A DNA stretch of 64,000 nucleotides from Bugulina stolonifera (GCA_935421135.1 OW285187.1:18104429-18168428); one strand, 5' to 3'. Positions 13,701-24,192 are shown, counted from the first letter of the stretch. Made by a program: numbers and translations. Notes: generated by a model from the sequence alone, not told the origin.

Positions 13701-14005
13701 GTGAAACTAGAAGTGCAGCACTTTGCAATGTTACAATCAACAATAGTCTTTAATCTACTATATTGAGGTAGGAGAGACAAATAGGCTTATAATAATATAG
13801 GCAAGTTTACAAAAGTAGACTGGACTTACCTGTAATCCTCTACTAACTTCTTGGCTTCATATAGCTTGTGAGTGGGAGTAAATATGGTACGAGGATCAGT
13901 CACCCACAGGAAGTGCTTAAACCGGCCGATCTGATTACTCTGGTCCCATAAAGGTTTATCCACATCAAAACCAGCAAATGGAAAATGCTTATCAGGTGAA
14001 CTCAT
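1726..14005 (-). CDS. SFXN2: sideroflexin, SFXN2-like mitochondrial carrier
   Basis: Complete gene, nine coding exons read on the - strand: 13830-14005, 13343-13513, 12672-12770, 11911-11989, 11657-11721, 11134-11261, 9893-9992, 2821-2868 and 1726-1837. All junctions are GT-AG and the phases close exactly to 978 bp (325 aa), the usual sideroflexin length. Family landmarks seen: [99 protein letters not shown] and the C-terminal YFNKGL. Sideroflexins are multi-span inner-mitochondrial-membrane proteins; SFXN1/3 carry serine and SFXN2 is linked to iron/heme homeostasis. GGMIITG and TDPRT favour SFXN2, but paralogue assignment needs a tree. The ATG at 14003-14005 is the first in frame. Intron 7 (2869-9892) contains a whole Harbinger transposon. 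Confidence 0.95.
1970..2560. mobile_element. MITE with two tandem internal units (copy 1)
   Basis: Begins CATTCAGCTTTTCAGTTTTT and ends in its imperfect inverse (...AAAAAAACTGAATG). Inside are two tandem, diverged units (about 2041-2215 and 2236-2415), each ending in a YY1-like AAATGGCCGC block. A second copy lies at 25253-25975. No transposase and no clear target duplication. It lies in sideroflexin intron 8 (1838-2820). Confidence 0.6.
4129..6373 (+). pseudogene. Harbinger transposase (HARBI1-like), two premature stops
   Basis: Four exons with good splice sites: 4129-4601, 5189-5430, 5561-5764 and 6036-6373. The basic N-terminus is followed by a helix-turn-helix region ([16 protein letters not shown]) and a DDE nuclease fold. 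The likely acidic residues are D of CLDGKHI, D of LLGDEAFPL and E of RVIENCFG, with CVLHNYL after them, as in Harbinger nucleases. Phases close across every intron. The frame is broken by TGA at 5298-5300 (exon 2, after NYKG) and TAG at 6116-6118 (exon 4, just before CVLHN). These are two substitutions in an otherwise intact copy, so inactivation looks recent. Confidence 0.85.
6664..8082 (-). pseudogene. Harbinger accessory MADF/Myb-SANT-like DNA-binding protein
   Basis: Three candidate exons on the - strand: 7921-8082, 7377-7539 and 6664-7084. Exon 1 starts at ATG 8082 and has the MADF/SANT pattern ([13 protein letters not shown]...[11 protein letters not shown]). Exon 2 continues it ([12 protein letters not shown]...[10 protein letters not shown]). 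Exon 3 encodes an acidic Ser/Thr/Pro linker, a basic patch (PRNRKRKIN) and a C-terminal helix ([15 protein letters not shown]). In Harbinger elements this partner helps bind and import the transposase. Exons 1 and 2 do not join in frame with the visible sites, and exon 2 has a TAG (after VSGA), so the copy is probably inactive. Confidence 0.7.
7235..7294. repeat. 30-bp tandem duplication
   Basis: Two adjacent 30-bp units beginning GCGGTCAT and ending CAGGGAGTA, differing by one base (7235-7264 and 7265-7294). They lie in an intron of the Harbinger accessory gene. Confidence 0.85.
8383..8800. repeat. dispersed repeat with GAGAAGACAACT ends
   Basis: Starts near GAGAAGACAACTCC (8385) and has the inverse GAAGTTGTCTTCTC at 8763-8776. 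About 8570-8790 matches, inverted, the stretch 44781-45030 in the Aurora gene. It sits immediately beside the right end of the Harbinger element. No ORF. Confidence 0.6.
8801..9892. other. sideroflexin intron 7, remainder
   Basis: Intronic sequence between the repeat at 8383-8800 and exon 7. A 95-codon open frame at 9220-9507 (+) has no recognisable domain and no splice support, so I regard it as chance. I see no other structure here. Confidence 0.5.
10088..10646. mobile_element. candidate MITE
   Basis: TAGGGTGAATG at the left and AATTCACCCTA at the right are inverted, enclosing about 560 bp without a coding frame in sideroflexin intron 6. A GTAC lies just outside each end, but the spacing is not clean. 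Call rests on the short terminal repeats only. Confidence 0.4.
10941..10985. repeat. perfect 45-bp palindrome
   Basis: Two exact 22-nt arms (10941-10962 and 10964-10985, starting ATGGAGGTAACAG) around a single C. The flanks extend imperfect symmetry through GCCAGTCAGTC and GGCTGGCTGGC repeats. It lies in sideroflexin intron 6, on the gene's 5' side of the MITE. Confidence 0.95.
11442..11480 (-). pseudogene. 39-bp exact copy of sideroflexin exon 6 inside intron 5
   Basis: Positions 11442-11480 are identical to 11146-11184, which lie inside coding exon 6 (11134-11261). The copy has no splice sites and lies 181 bp upstream (gene sense) of the exon, within intron 5 (11262-11656). Confidence 0.9.
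12826..12868. repeat. stem-loop with 15-bp perfect arms
   Basis: ATTGTATGGTCTGTG (12826-12840) and its inverse (12854-12868) flank a 13-nt loop in sideroflexin intron 2. No element ends are recognisable. Confidence 0.85.
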
Positions 14006-15911
14006 CTTTGAGTTTAGATCATTAGCAGATGGAGTTATCTTCTAAATCAGCTGCACCAACCTACCATACACCAGAAAAATTGTATTGGCATGATCATCAT
14101 ATCTGTATACAGTTTCATATGATATATTCTTGAGCACTATTTCGATTACCAAAATCACATCTACATGCACTGATGATTTTCAATCAGAAGAGAAGATATG
14201 GATAGTAATAGGAAGATGGACTTGCATGGTAAAATTTGTTGTACATCTATGTTAATGTGTCCATATTACTACTGAAAACAGGAAGACCGAGCAACGATCT
14301 AGAACTTAAAACCACAAATCTTTGCCCAAGCTCTGGGTAATTTGGTCACTTTCTCAGACATCCCACTACTAACATACAGCTGATACATACATGTAGATTA
14401 TGCTCAATGACTCGACTAACTTGCTACTTGAAACCCTAGTGATGATTGGTGGAATTTATTATTTGACTAAGTGGTGAGCAGTGTTAAGCCAGAACTGCCA
14501 GAATAGATCGGCCAACAAAAGTATCTTGGAATTGTTCCGGCAGACATTGTTGCAATGTTCAATAAGTTAAGGGCCCTGCTTCTGCAACCCATTAGAGAGC
14601 ACACAAGAAGGTGACATAGTATAATACTAAAGACGTTGAATTGAACGGAATCTTAGATGGGCGGGACATTGCTGCTCATAGACAGGATGTATGGCAAACC
14701 TGATTTCATCAATGATGTTGACTCAGATGTACCTACCCCATGAGTGTGCTGCGAGTCCACCGGCCATACAGGATGTCAGCGGATGAGTCTAGTCCGCTCA
14801 TTGAAGAGATGATGGTACGAACGTACATATTGGATGAATGAACATGTAGCCTAGAGGTGTTTAAGATACGTTCTTTGCCTGAAGATGGCATCTTAGAAAT
14901 GCTATACTTGACAGCGCACAAGCGTGTTATTGACTGCAACTGTGGAGAAGTTTGCACAAAAACCGCCTGGTGGTGGTGTATCGAAAGTGAACAGTGGGGT
15001 TCCACAAAATGGACTTGAAATGAGCGGAATAAGTAGTGAACTTCAGGACGCGAGGACAGAGAATCAAGAGCTGATGATAGAAAACCCACTCACAGAAGGC
15101 AGATGTTCTGAGGATGTAGATGTGCAGAGTAAGTCTGGAGTTGACTCAGACACCCTAACTTAAAGAATAGGTTCTATCAACCTATACCCAAGTCCCATTG
15201 GATAGGCGTAGAAAGACCAGAGTTGGGAGTAGCACTGTGAAATCGTTATTCGCTAGTGCTATTCGCTTCTTTTCTGGCAGCAGATAGTTCAGAAGTGCTG
15301 GTTTCAGTTTGTACATGTATAACGTTTATGCTTATGCGCTGCTGTTTCCTGTTCAGAGCTACTGATAGTTTGTTTGATGCTGTTTCAGTAACACATTCCA
15401 GATCCTTCTGATTTTGTTTCATTTTCCTCCTAGATTCACACAATGATATCATAATAATTGGCTTTTCTTATACATAATAAAATTTTATTTGCCCACACAT
15501 TTAGTCTGTACCAACTTTGGGGCTATAATGCTATCATCCGATTTTAGCAATTGTCATATCCAAAAACGTTTGACTTTACTCTGCAAGCCATGCATAATTG
15601 TCCTTTCTTTATCAACTTCCTTCTAGAGAGGGATAATTTCAACAAGTTTACACCAATAACAATCATAGTTTATTTTAAATGAGCATAACACACTACTAAC
15701 CACAACCTGAGTTATGCCAGAGTCTTGCCAGGTCGCTTACTATGTAGCCTTATTATTTACTGGACACCTAATTTTTGTAGGGCCAGGTATTATTTCTAAC
15801 GTAAAAATAAAACTATTAGCACAATGCAAGTGGACTATACTGAAATTTTGAGGCTGTAACCTGCATACACCATTAGAAAGCCCAGTAGCAGCTGGGCCAG
15901 TTAGCACAATA
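14006..15911. other. sideroflexin upstream region, no recognised gene
   Basis: This interval should contain the sideroflexin 5' UTR and promoter. Around 14733-15163 both strands stay open: + 14924-15163 (79 codons), - 14733-15089 (118 codons), and a 33-codon + frame from ATG 14741. None shows a domain I recognise, and the overlap of open frames on both strands is ambiguous. The remainder to 15911 shows nothing I can name. Confidence 0.35.
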
Positions 15912-15919
15912 CCCGCTGG

Positions 15920-16668
15920 TAGGCCTGCAAAGATGAATCGATAACGATTCTCGATACGATTAATTTGCAGCATTTTCAATATCGATTCATTGCACTCAAT
16001 TTTCGATTCTCGTTAAATATATACTTAGTCTTGGGAATCCCAAGTTATCACCATAGCATGGTGGCAGAGCGCTCGCTTTACAAATGTGTGGTCATGGGTT
16101 CAAATCTCAGTGAAGCACAATTTTTTTCTAGTAATTTTGTTGGCAACAAGTGGATAGCTATAAAATACATAATGTGCTAAGATGTATTACTAATATAAGT
16201 CTATAATTATATAAATGCCCCAAACATGCAATTTGTATTTGATATTCAACACAATTAGAAGGGTATGCTTCTGGAATCTGCTCATTCTACTCTTTTTGGT
16301 GATTCTAAAGTGGAATTATCAACTCAGTTACTATAACTGACAGTGTTCTAAAATACTGTTGCGAAGAACCACTGCAACGTAAATGGTGTCAGGGTAAATG
16401 ATTCAAGTAAATAGCAGCATTGATAGTTGTGCTCACTATCTTCGTTCACTGCTTGCATGGGGTTACAGTAACACACTTGCCTATTGTTGTACAACATAGT
16501 TACATTATTCCAGTAAAATTGTGAGATACTGTGATTGGTCTGATTGACCTCACTAGTGTATTTTCTGTTAATTTTGCGTAATTAAGTATCGAATCGATAA
16601 AAATCGAAAAAATTAATTGGCAGAATCGAAAAAATTGAAACAGTATTTTGTGAATCGTTGCAGACCTA
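15920..16668. mobile_element. hAT-type MITE (family A) with perfect 8-bp duplication
   Basis: Flanked by the exact 8-bp direct repeat CCCGCTGG (15912-15919 and 16669-16676). Terminal repeats are TAGGCCTGCAA and its near-inverse TTGCAGACCTA. Both subterminal regions are dense in ATCGAT/GATTCTCGAT-type words. An 8-bp duplication with TAG...CTA ends fits hAT. It has no transposase, and it contains a tRNA-like segment. Confidence 0.9.
16058..16118 (+). repeat. tRNA-derived (SINE-like) segment
   Basis: Contains a box A-like TGGCAGAGCGCTCG (16062-16075) and a box B-like GGGTTCAAATC (16096-16106). The acceptor and anticodon arms do not close, so it is not a functional tRNA. It is nested in hAT family A. 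Confidence 0.55.
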
Positions 16669-16676
16669 CCCGCTGG

Positions 16677-17280
16677 GCTGCATGACATTATGTTAGGTTT
16701 CAGCACTGTTAAAACTAATGAATTACGTCATTGTAGGGAGTGAATGCCAGACCACACATTGTGTTATTACATTGTATAAATAGAAAATTTTAATTGAGTT
16801 TTCATCCTTGTTATACTAGGAATATCACAAAACGAAAAAATGGGTATGTAGAAAAAAATGCTAATTAATATCCCTAGACAATAAAATCACAATTTGTTGC
16901 AAAAAATTATCAAATGACTTTTGAGTTTGCAATTTGATTGGTCAATATAGGCTACTTGTTTATCTCATGAATAACATGCCTACTCACTAGATTGGTGTGT
17001 TGAACCTGTAGCATGTAGTGCTATAATTGCTAATATATGTTTTATTGAATGAACACTGTCTTTCTTATAAAGCAATTGTGGCAACCCAATATTGCTGCTA
17101 TATAGTGTGTCAGAGTTGAAATAATCAAAGAAAAAGTTTTGAGAATTGACATAAAATTAGGTGGATATAACTCATAATGCTGACATCCCTATGGGTATTT
17201 TAGAAGTTTTGGGGCTATTTTATTGCAGTTTAGCATCTATTAGCTACTACTAAAATAGTTTAGATATGTTCGTAGAGGTA
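16677..17280. other. intergenic, nothing recognised
   Basis: AT-rich sequence without a convincing frame, terminal repeats or RNA structure that I can see. Confidence 0.4.
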
Positions 17281-17858
17281 TTAAAGGGGTTATGACATGT
17301 GGTTTATGTTTATGTTCAAAGCAGCATCTCTTACTTAGGTTTATTGCATTTGTGCTACTATAAGCAGAGTTGTGTTCTCTTGCCCATGCTTGACTCACTA
17401 GCACTGGTTGATGCTGATTCAAACGCAACTTTGTTATGAAGACGCAACTGCGTGCTTTATATCATATAGAGAAAATTGTTGAATTCAAGCTGTTTGCATA
17501 GAAAGAGTACAGTAGTGAACAAATGATTTTACAGGATTTACTAATATAGCAGTAGGATAACTTGTGCAAGTTTTTGAATTTTTCTGGGCTTTACTTTTGC
17601 TGGCAATAATTAGCTGCCTTTATTGGTAGGTCCGGTGTTTCATCTGGCCACGCTGTATACAGCGGCTATCGTTGCGTTATTCTACATGCCTATACATTGC
17701 GTTGTAGTCTAGTTGTTCTAAATATAGCCCGGAAGCCGCAAGCATAGAATAACTAACAGTACTAGAATAGCAAATATCTAGGCACTCAATATATTGTGCC
17801 ACTAGATAGCTGAGTGCGTTTTAATGCTACCCAAAAACACGTGGCATAACCCCTTTAA
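17281..17858. mobile_element. MITE with TTAAAGGGGTTATG termini
   Basis: TTAAAGGGGTTATGACATGTG at the left matches the inverse of CACGTGGCATAACCCCTTTAA at the right. A truncated relative lies at 52782-53029. Target duplication not resolved; TTA at the ends would suit a Harbinger-type MITE. Ends and size agree, no ORF. Confidence 0.75.
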
Positions 17859-18986
17859 TTAATGCTAACATAGTTAGTTTGGTGAAACATTTTCTGAAAT
17901 TTTCAGTACAGTCCAACTTTAACATACATACAAAACTCTGTTGAACTGAATAAAGTATAATAGATGGTTTCCAACATTTTTTTGCATCTGATTCACATTT
18001 GCTTCAACTTCTAGTTTTTGATACATGTATAGATGGATACATATTATATAGCTAGATGTAATGCAATTTACTGTGGATATGCTGAGATGGTAATTTCTTG
18101 AATAAGGATCCAAAGTGAGCGAAGCTCCACTAAATAGTGTATACTAACTTGAAAGAATAATATTTACAAAACCAGTATGAACTCTACAGAACAATGTAGA
18201 GGTGAGGTGGACAAGTTTAGTTGTTGTGCATTATGCAGGATTATCCACTATACATATAGCTACTCCAAAAGGTTTTACAGCAAACTAATTGGAGAGGCTT
18301 AGTCAGTTGGTAATTCAGGTGCTAGAAGAATGTACTAAAAATTACTAGCGATTACGATCCCTATTCTCCGGTTTTATATTTGCCCTGGTAAAATAGCTTA
18401 GTTTTGTAATGAATAGAGAATAACAAAGCAATATCTGTTCTCAAAACTAGCCAGTTCCAACCCTGAGAAAGACCGATGCTGAGAAAAATGAAAGAAGGCC
18501 AGTTAGACACTGAGAGGAAGCAGCTAGAGACCAATTTTCCCCAAGTCCTATCCTGTCTATCGAGTTTGCACATTTCTGTGGGGATATTCCCACAAGTGCC
18601 CTATGTTGAACTCAACTAGACTAGAGCCATACAACTCTGAGCCCAAAACAGCATAAATTCCTGCTCATCCAGGGAAGACATGGGAGGGGCCAAACCTTAA
18701 TCAACAAATCTAGTTTATGCTAATTGGGTCCACACTTACGAAACCAGACACTCAATTCAGGAGAGAATAAAAGGAGCTGACTCATTTGCAGCATTCTCAG
18801 CACTTGCCTGAAGGCTAATAGGAATTCATCTCTGGATCTTCTTGACAAGTTCAGTGTCAGTACAGCACATTGTAATTTCAACTAACTACATGTAGGACTA
18901 TCACTATGGTAACTATGACCACTATGCAATCTGGAACTAACTGACCGTAATGGGATGTTCATGGTGATGTTTGTTATATCAATTGA
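17859..18986. other. intergenic, nothing recognised
   Basis: No frame with a recognisable domain and no clear terminal repeats. The short open frames here (60-70 codons) look like chance. Confidence 0.4.
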
Positions 18987-19003
18987 TATTTTAATATAAT
19001 AAT

Positions 19004-19274
19004 CAAACTCACCGACCTATACTCCTCGGGGTGACCAGCCCCTTGCAGCTTGCACTGCCAGGTGCCAGTGCTGGCCAACTCCCTGTGAGAAAGGCCCAGA
19101 TGACATGGTCTTTTTTGGCAGGGGTAGAGGAGGTGTCTTGAAGCCATGCTGGCTTGCATGACCCCAAGGACTTTTATATGAGGCACAGGAGCAATTGTGG
19201 CTGAATGCTCTTCCTAACACCACCGTGGCCAGGATTCGAACCTGGAACCTTCATCATGAAAGTTCCCTGCTCCC
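19004..19274 (-). mobile_element. tRNA-derived SINE with 17-bp target duplication
   Basis: The 17-bp direct repeat TATTTTAATATAATAAT lies at 18987-19003 and 19275-19291. Read on the - strand, the head near 19274 contains a box B (GGTTCGAATCC) in a tRNA-like context, and the tail ends beside the left repeat. Long AT-rich target duplications fit LINE-driven insertion. Confidence 0.8.
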
Positions 19275-19340
19275 TATTTTAATATAATAATTACGTCTAT
19301 ATTATTTGTTAGTAGCAATAGTAATAATAACAAGTAAAAT

Positions 19341-19620
19341 GTAATCTACCCGGCCCATTGCTAGGCTAGTCTTTCTGCTTCTAGAGTCCAGCATAACTGC
19401 TTTGTCAATCAGTAGATGATGCTTAGTTCCTCTTGTACCCCGCCTACATCCTTTCTATTCCCAAGGCAGTAAATCGTTGTCACTAAGGAAACAGAAAATG
19501 TGCTCTGCTATTATTCCTGTCAAACGTTTCCACATAATAGGAAGGCAAGTGATAGGACAGCAATTGGATGGAACATTACCTTTCTCAGGGTCCTTGGGGC
19601 TCAGCAGAGTTTTCCCAGTT
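19341..19620 (-). pseudogene. LINE reverse transcriptase, 5' segment (inverted)
   Basis: The - strand frame has RT landmarks in order: PKDPEKGN, NCCPITCLPIMWK, LTGIIAEHI, a TAG after LLPWE, then [18 protein letters not shown] and a final GRVDY. These match the fingers region of LINE RTs common in cnidarian and other invertebrate genomes. One stop, no start, so it is a fragment. Confidence 0.8.
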
Positions 19621-19639
19621 ATCAGGGTGTTGTAGGGTT

Positions 19640-19995
19640 ATAGGGTGTCAGGGTGGCAGAGTTGGTGACATACATGCACACAAACCGAGAGGTTGCGAGT
19701 TCAAATCCCCAGCTGTGTCATTTCTGGCAAAGGCCTTCAGCAAGTCTTTTACCCTAGCTGCGCCTGTTCGGATCAGGGCGTATAAATAATACAGGAGGTC
19801 CCGTGTAGTGTCTACATCAAAAACACGCACATTAAAGATCCACCTCTGCCCTGATTCGTAAAGAGAAGCCAGATTCTGGCGGGGTATGTGACCACATTGG
19901 GGTGGCTGGTTAATGTAGTGGTCACTGACCATGCACTCCTGTTGTGGAAGGTGAGCTATTCCACCCGGAGCCCAGCTCCTGTCACTCATACAAGT
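19640..19995 (+). mobile_element. SINE with tRNA-like head
   Basis: Box A-like TGGCAGAGTTGG near 19654 and box B GAGTTCAAATCCCC near 19697 make a tRNA-type head. The body includes a block around ACATTAAAGATCC (19829-19841), similar in wording to the shared central domain of several invertebrate SINE families. It sits between the two halves of the inverted LINE. Boundaries are approximate. Confidence 0.6.
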
Positions 19996-20138
19996 TTCGA
20001 ACTTCTGAGGTCGTTAAATAGGATGGCCAAGTGGCTTGACAGTAACAAAATACATCCATTTAGATGCTGTACCTGTTTCCAGAATCTGGTTCAGTTGAAC
20101 GCATATTCGTGAATGCATTGCAGAAAGAACTGCCTAGC

Positions 20139-20460
20139 AAGAAAGCATATGATATGGTGTCCCACTCATGAATAAGACAAGTCCTTGCAGAAATGAGGTC
20201 GCTAACAACATCAGAAGACTACTGTCAAATAGTATGGAGAACTGGATAATACACTTTGAAACATTGAATGGACAGATATTAGAAGTGTTAAACATCAAAA
20301 GAGGAATATTCCAGGGTGACAGTTTATAACCCCTGCTCTTTGTTATGACACTTATCCCCCTCACAATGACGCTGAGGAAGTTGAAGAGGGCCATTCCATG
20401 GGGACTGATCAAATTTGAGTGCTGGTCCGACTCAGATTCTTTAAAAATTTACAGGTAGAA
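20139..20460 (+). pseudogene. LINE reverse transcriptase, palm segment
   Basis: Starts KKAYDMVSHS, the first catalytic region (YD), then a stop in place of the usual Trp, and RQVLAEM. Further on, RGIFQGD precedes the LLFVMTLIPL motif. Several stops and one frame change. It is continuous in protein order with the inverted segment 19341-19620. Confidence 0.75.
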
Positions 20461-20534
20461 AGAGTACCCTTGAATTAATGGGAAACCAGTAATTTTTTTT
20501 CTATTTGACCCCTGTGGTTTCGACAGCAGCTCGT

Positions 20535-21321
20535 TGAAAAGTGGAAAAATGTGATGGGGACAACTCCAAATGGAATTTTTTGAAATTCCTGAACATTTAA
20601 ATTGTTACTGTGGTGACTGTATGATACTTTAGAGCCGTAATTTTTGTTACATAGATACTTCCACTTGCGAGCTTCTGTTTCATTACTTATTCAAACCTGT
20701 ATGATCACCATAGTGGGGGTCAGAGGTCACCGAAAACACCTCTCGGAGCTAGTTTGACCCAAATTCACTGAAAATCGACCAAATAGACACTGCTTGATCT
20801 TGTGAAAAGAAGGCTGATATACAATAACTAAGTATTGAAGGTGCTCAACACAAGGATAAATAAATTTTCGACAACAAAAAACACTCCAAAATAAACTATA
20901 TGGCGACAGCGGCCCAAATTCAACATGGCCGTCGTCCGAGTTGGCGTTTTGGAGCGTTATTTATTTTGGAGTGTTTTTTATTCTCAAAAATTCATTTATC
21001 CTTGTAATGAGCATCTTTAATACTTAGTTATTGTACATCAACCTTTCATTCCTCAGATCCAGCAGTATCTATTTGGTCGATTTTCAGTGAACTGGGGTCA
21101 AACATGCTCCGAGAGGTGTTTTTGGTGACTTCTGACCTCCACTATGGTGATGATACAGGCTTGAATGAGTAATGAAACTGAAGCACGCAAGAGAAAGTAT
21201 CTATGTAACAAAAATAACAGCTCTAGGTATCATACAATAGCCACAGTAACAATTTAAATGTTCAGGAATTTCAAAATATTCTATTTGGAGTTGTCCCCAC
21301 CACATTTTCCCACTTTTCATA
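20535..21321. mobile_element. foldback element with 360-bp inverted arms
   Basis: Left arm 20535-20894 and right arm 20961-21321 are inverted copies with scattered mismatches, around a 66-bp spacer containing ATGGCGACAGCGG and its near inverse. It lies in the LINE. No coding frame is shared by the arms. Confidence 0.88.
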
Positions 21322-22544
21322 GACTGTATGTTGATCGAAAGCGAGGGGGAAGAGGACTCCAGAGTGTTCATGACACAGTAAAAAGTGAAGAAAGACAACT
21401 TTGTCAGTATATCAGAAACTCCCCAGAGAAGATAATGGAGGCTGCGAGCAAAATACTGAATATCATAGAAACTGGAATAGAAGACAAGGATAGATACACT
21501 AAGTGGACAGAGAAGACCATGAATGGCCAGTTTGAGGCAAACTGAAGATAAGAGATTAGAGGAAACATGGTCATGGATGCGTCGGAGAACGTTAAAAAGA
21601 GAAACAGAGAGCTTGATTATAGACGCGCAGGAGCAGGCGCTTAGGACAAATTACGGAGAGAATTGATAAGGATGGAACCGCACCAACATGTCGCATGGGT
21701 AAAGAGGGTAATGAGACTGTTGGTCATAGGGCCTATAGTATCTGAATGCAAGAAGTTGGCGCAAACAGAGTATAAAGCTAGACATGACCGGGTAGCCACT
21801 GCTGCATATAACATGGTGCCTCATAGGGAAATATGGGTTTTCGTGCAGTAGCCAATGATATCAGCATAGAGCAGTACCAGTCATGGAAAATGAAAGGGTC
21901 AAGTTGTTATGGGACTTTAACATTTATAGTACAAAGCAGATAATGCAATAGAGACAAGAAGGCCTGATATAGTTATAATAGTGGTTAGAAAAGACACTCA
22001 AAGAATGTGAGATAATGGATATAGCTGTAGCCTACCCGGGGATGTGACCGTCGAGAAGGAAGAGAAGTGTGAGAAGTATCAGGATTTATGTAGGGAACTT
22101 GATAGATTATGGGAGGTGAAATGTGTGGTGATACCCGTGATTGTTGTCACCCTAGGAACTTTACTTAAAAGGTTGTCAGCATATCGTAGTATTCTAGACA
22201 TCAACCTTGTAATGTCTGTACTCACAAGTTTAATATATCCTTTGCCTGTACTGTTGGTCTGTCTCCTAAACCTCTCTCATTCACTCTCAGCCATAAAGTG
22301 TCCCCTTCTTCTTAGGTCTCCAGCTATCTCTCAGCTATCTCCAAGCTATCCTTATAATCTTACCTATCCCCTTAGCCTTAGCCCTCTTACCTAGCTCCCA
22401 ATACAAACCTCTCAGTCTCTGTAAAAAAATACAGAAATCTGCAATCTTAGGATCGGCGAGAATTCTGCGTAAAGTGTTGGAGAAGAAAAACGAATTGGGT
22501 GTGCCTAGGTTGTAAGACGCAATCCGCCCCATTCTAAACCCCTG
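21322..22544 (+). pseudogene. LINE 3' coding region, decayed
   Basis: VDRKRGGRGL begins the conserved region downstream of the RT thumb, followed by WTEKTMNGQF. Further on come a remnant Cys/His region (VSECKKLAQTEYKARHD), WDFNIYSTKQI, a frame with EKCEKYQDLCRELDRLW, and LGSARILRKVLE just before the poly(A). The order matches the C-terminal half of a LINE ORF2 known from many invertebrate genomes, with several frameshifts and stops. Confidence 0.75.
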
Positions 22545-22580
22545 CAATAATTATTCAATAAGCAGTGAAAAAAAAAAAAA

Positions 22581-24190
22581 ACTAAAAATATTTATTTTAT
22601 ATTTTATTAAAATATTAATAAATATAAAAAGAAAATAAATAAACTACAATAACAATGAATAAGCAAGTAGTTTAAGTTTAGTTTTATAATAATTTAACAA
22701 CAAATAATAATAATTATTATTATAATAAATGCTTCCAATCCAATCCCTCGAGTTTTTGAGTTACTATAACTATTACGGGGTATTAATTACCATTACTAAC
22801 CGGCTAACCCTTTGATCCAATCTAAGTACACTTGACATTAGCAGACCAGGAGTTGCTGATTGGGACTGGGGACCATAGAGTTACTCTATGTTGCGGACTC
22901 CTGATAACTTATGGAAGCATACAATTCTGTGTGGGAGGTACAGTTCAAAGGGGTATATACCCCTTGGTACAGTTACCAAAGAGCTCTTTGCAGTCACCTC
23001 TATGATTAATTCCAACCAATGGGTGTGGACCATAAAGGTAACAGGAGATAACTCTGTCAAAGATCTTTGACTCTGTGGCGTGGACTTTCGGCGAAAACAG
23101 TCCTAAACCTTTATGGCTCTCCCGCATTCTGTGCCCCAGAGCCAGAGCCGACAATGGCTCTGCCCAGGTCATAAATCACGGACTAGTATTTTCATCATAA
23201 GGAGAGACGCCCCCTCTGCCCCAAAGTTGTACAGTGGTAGGTACCACTTTGCTCTGCCCGTGCCGTAAACTTACTGATTAGCTGATTTCGCGTGAAGACC
23301 AGGCCATAGAGTTATCTCCTATGGACCAGGCCAACATTATTCGACTCCAATATTGCAAACGTCGATTGAGGAGTTGTCCTCTTTAAATTGAGAGGACAAC
23401 CTCGATTTAATATGAAAAATCATAATCATGCATCAAGTCCAATCATAGAGAAGATAACTCTATGAGTCAAACAATAAAAAGCAGCATAGAAATGGTTCTA
23501 CAAGAAATTAAAGTTGGTGGTTAAAATTATTATGGCTATTTTGTTTCACTCCTTCGTTCTACAACTCCAAGACAAAGATGGTGTCCAAGACAGGCCATGG
23601 AAACCATAGAGTTATCTATGGGGTGTTACCTCTATGATGGAAACGAAGTCGAGTTGTCATCAATGAGTGAAGAATTCGCTTTTAGCCCGAGGAACCACCA
23701 GTTATGACTGTCGACATTTCCAATTTTTTAACGATACAAAGGTGCGCAATTATGGTAACGTCACAGCCTGGCATTTTTTCTCTAAGGCAACATAACATGG
23801 GCCCCCATCTTATTTTGGATTACAAATAATTAAATATGGATACGCAGTCCTGACGTGAGAGCCAAGAATGCAATTTTTATTAATGCCTATTATTTTGAAC
23901 TATATGAAATGAATGTTTATTTGCAAAAGACAATAAGATGTAATACAGAAGAAACTAAAAAATAAATGTGCTATAGTAATTAGTATAAGTATTAGTATTA
24001 GATTAGTAATTAGTATAAGTATTATAGTATAAATAATAGATATATAAATATAAATATTTTTAATTTTATTATGTTGTACATGTGTTCTTATTTTATTGTA
24101 AATTGCTAGTTTTCCTCACTTTTTCTGTTTTGACCATAAAAATCCCTCTGACAGTTTAGATTTTCAAAAAAATGACCTAAAACAGGCTAT
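22581..24190. other. intergenic with dyad repeats
   Basis: 22581-22750 is very AT-rich simple sequence. 22860-23640 holds a cluster of CATAGAG...CTCTATG dyads listed separately. 23850-24190 is AT-rich. I see no gene. Confidence 0.45.
22868..23640. repeat. cluster of CATAGAG-n-CTCTATG dyads
   Basis: CATAGAGTTACTCTATG at 22874-22890 is a 17-bp palindrome. Variants follow near 23300 (CATAGAGTTATCTCCTATG), 23444 (CATAGAG seven bases CTCTATG) and 23608 (CATAGAGTTATCTATG). The shared AGAGTTATCT core recurs also near 23045 as AGATAACTCT. Confidence 0.6.
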
Positions 24191-24192
24191 GT

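Larger units (their letters stand above)
19341..22580 (+). mobile_element. LINE with inverted 5' segment and poly(A) end
   Basis: The downstream part reads on the + strand and ends in A13-14 near 22568-22580. The upstream reverse-transcriptase segment (19341-19620) reads on the - strand. The inverted piece stops at the residues VDY, exactly where the forward piece resumes (KKAYD), so together they were one RT with its 5' part flipped, as in twin priming. The element was later interrupted by a SINE (about 19640-19995) and a foldback element (20535-21321), and most of the RT 3' of the palm is missing. Confidence 0.75.

Noticed and set aside
14733..15163. 118- and 79-codon frames on opposite strands upstream of sideroflexin
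   Set aside because: Overlapping open frames on both strands, no recognisable family, no clear exon borders; left as unknown rather than called.
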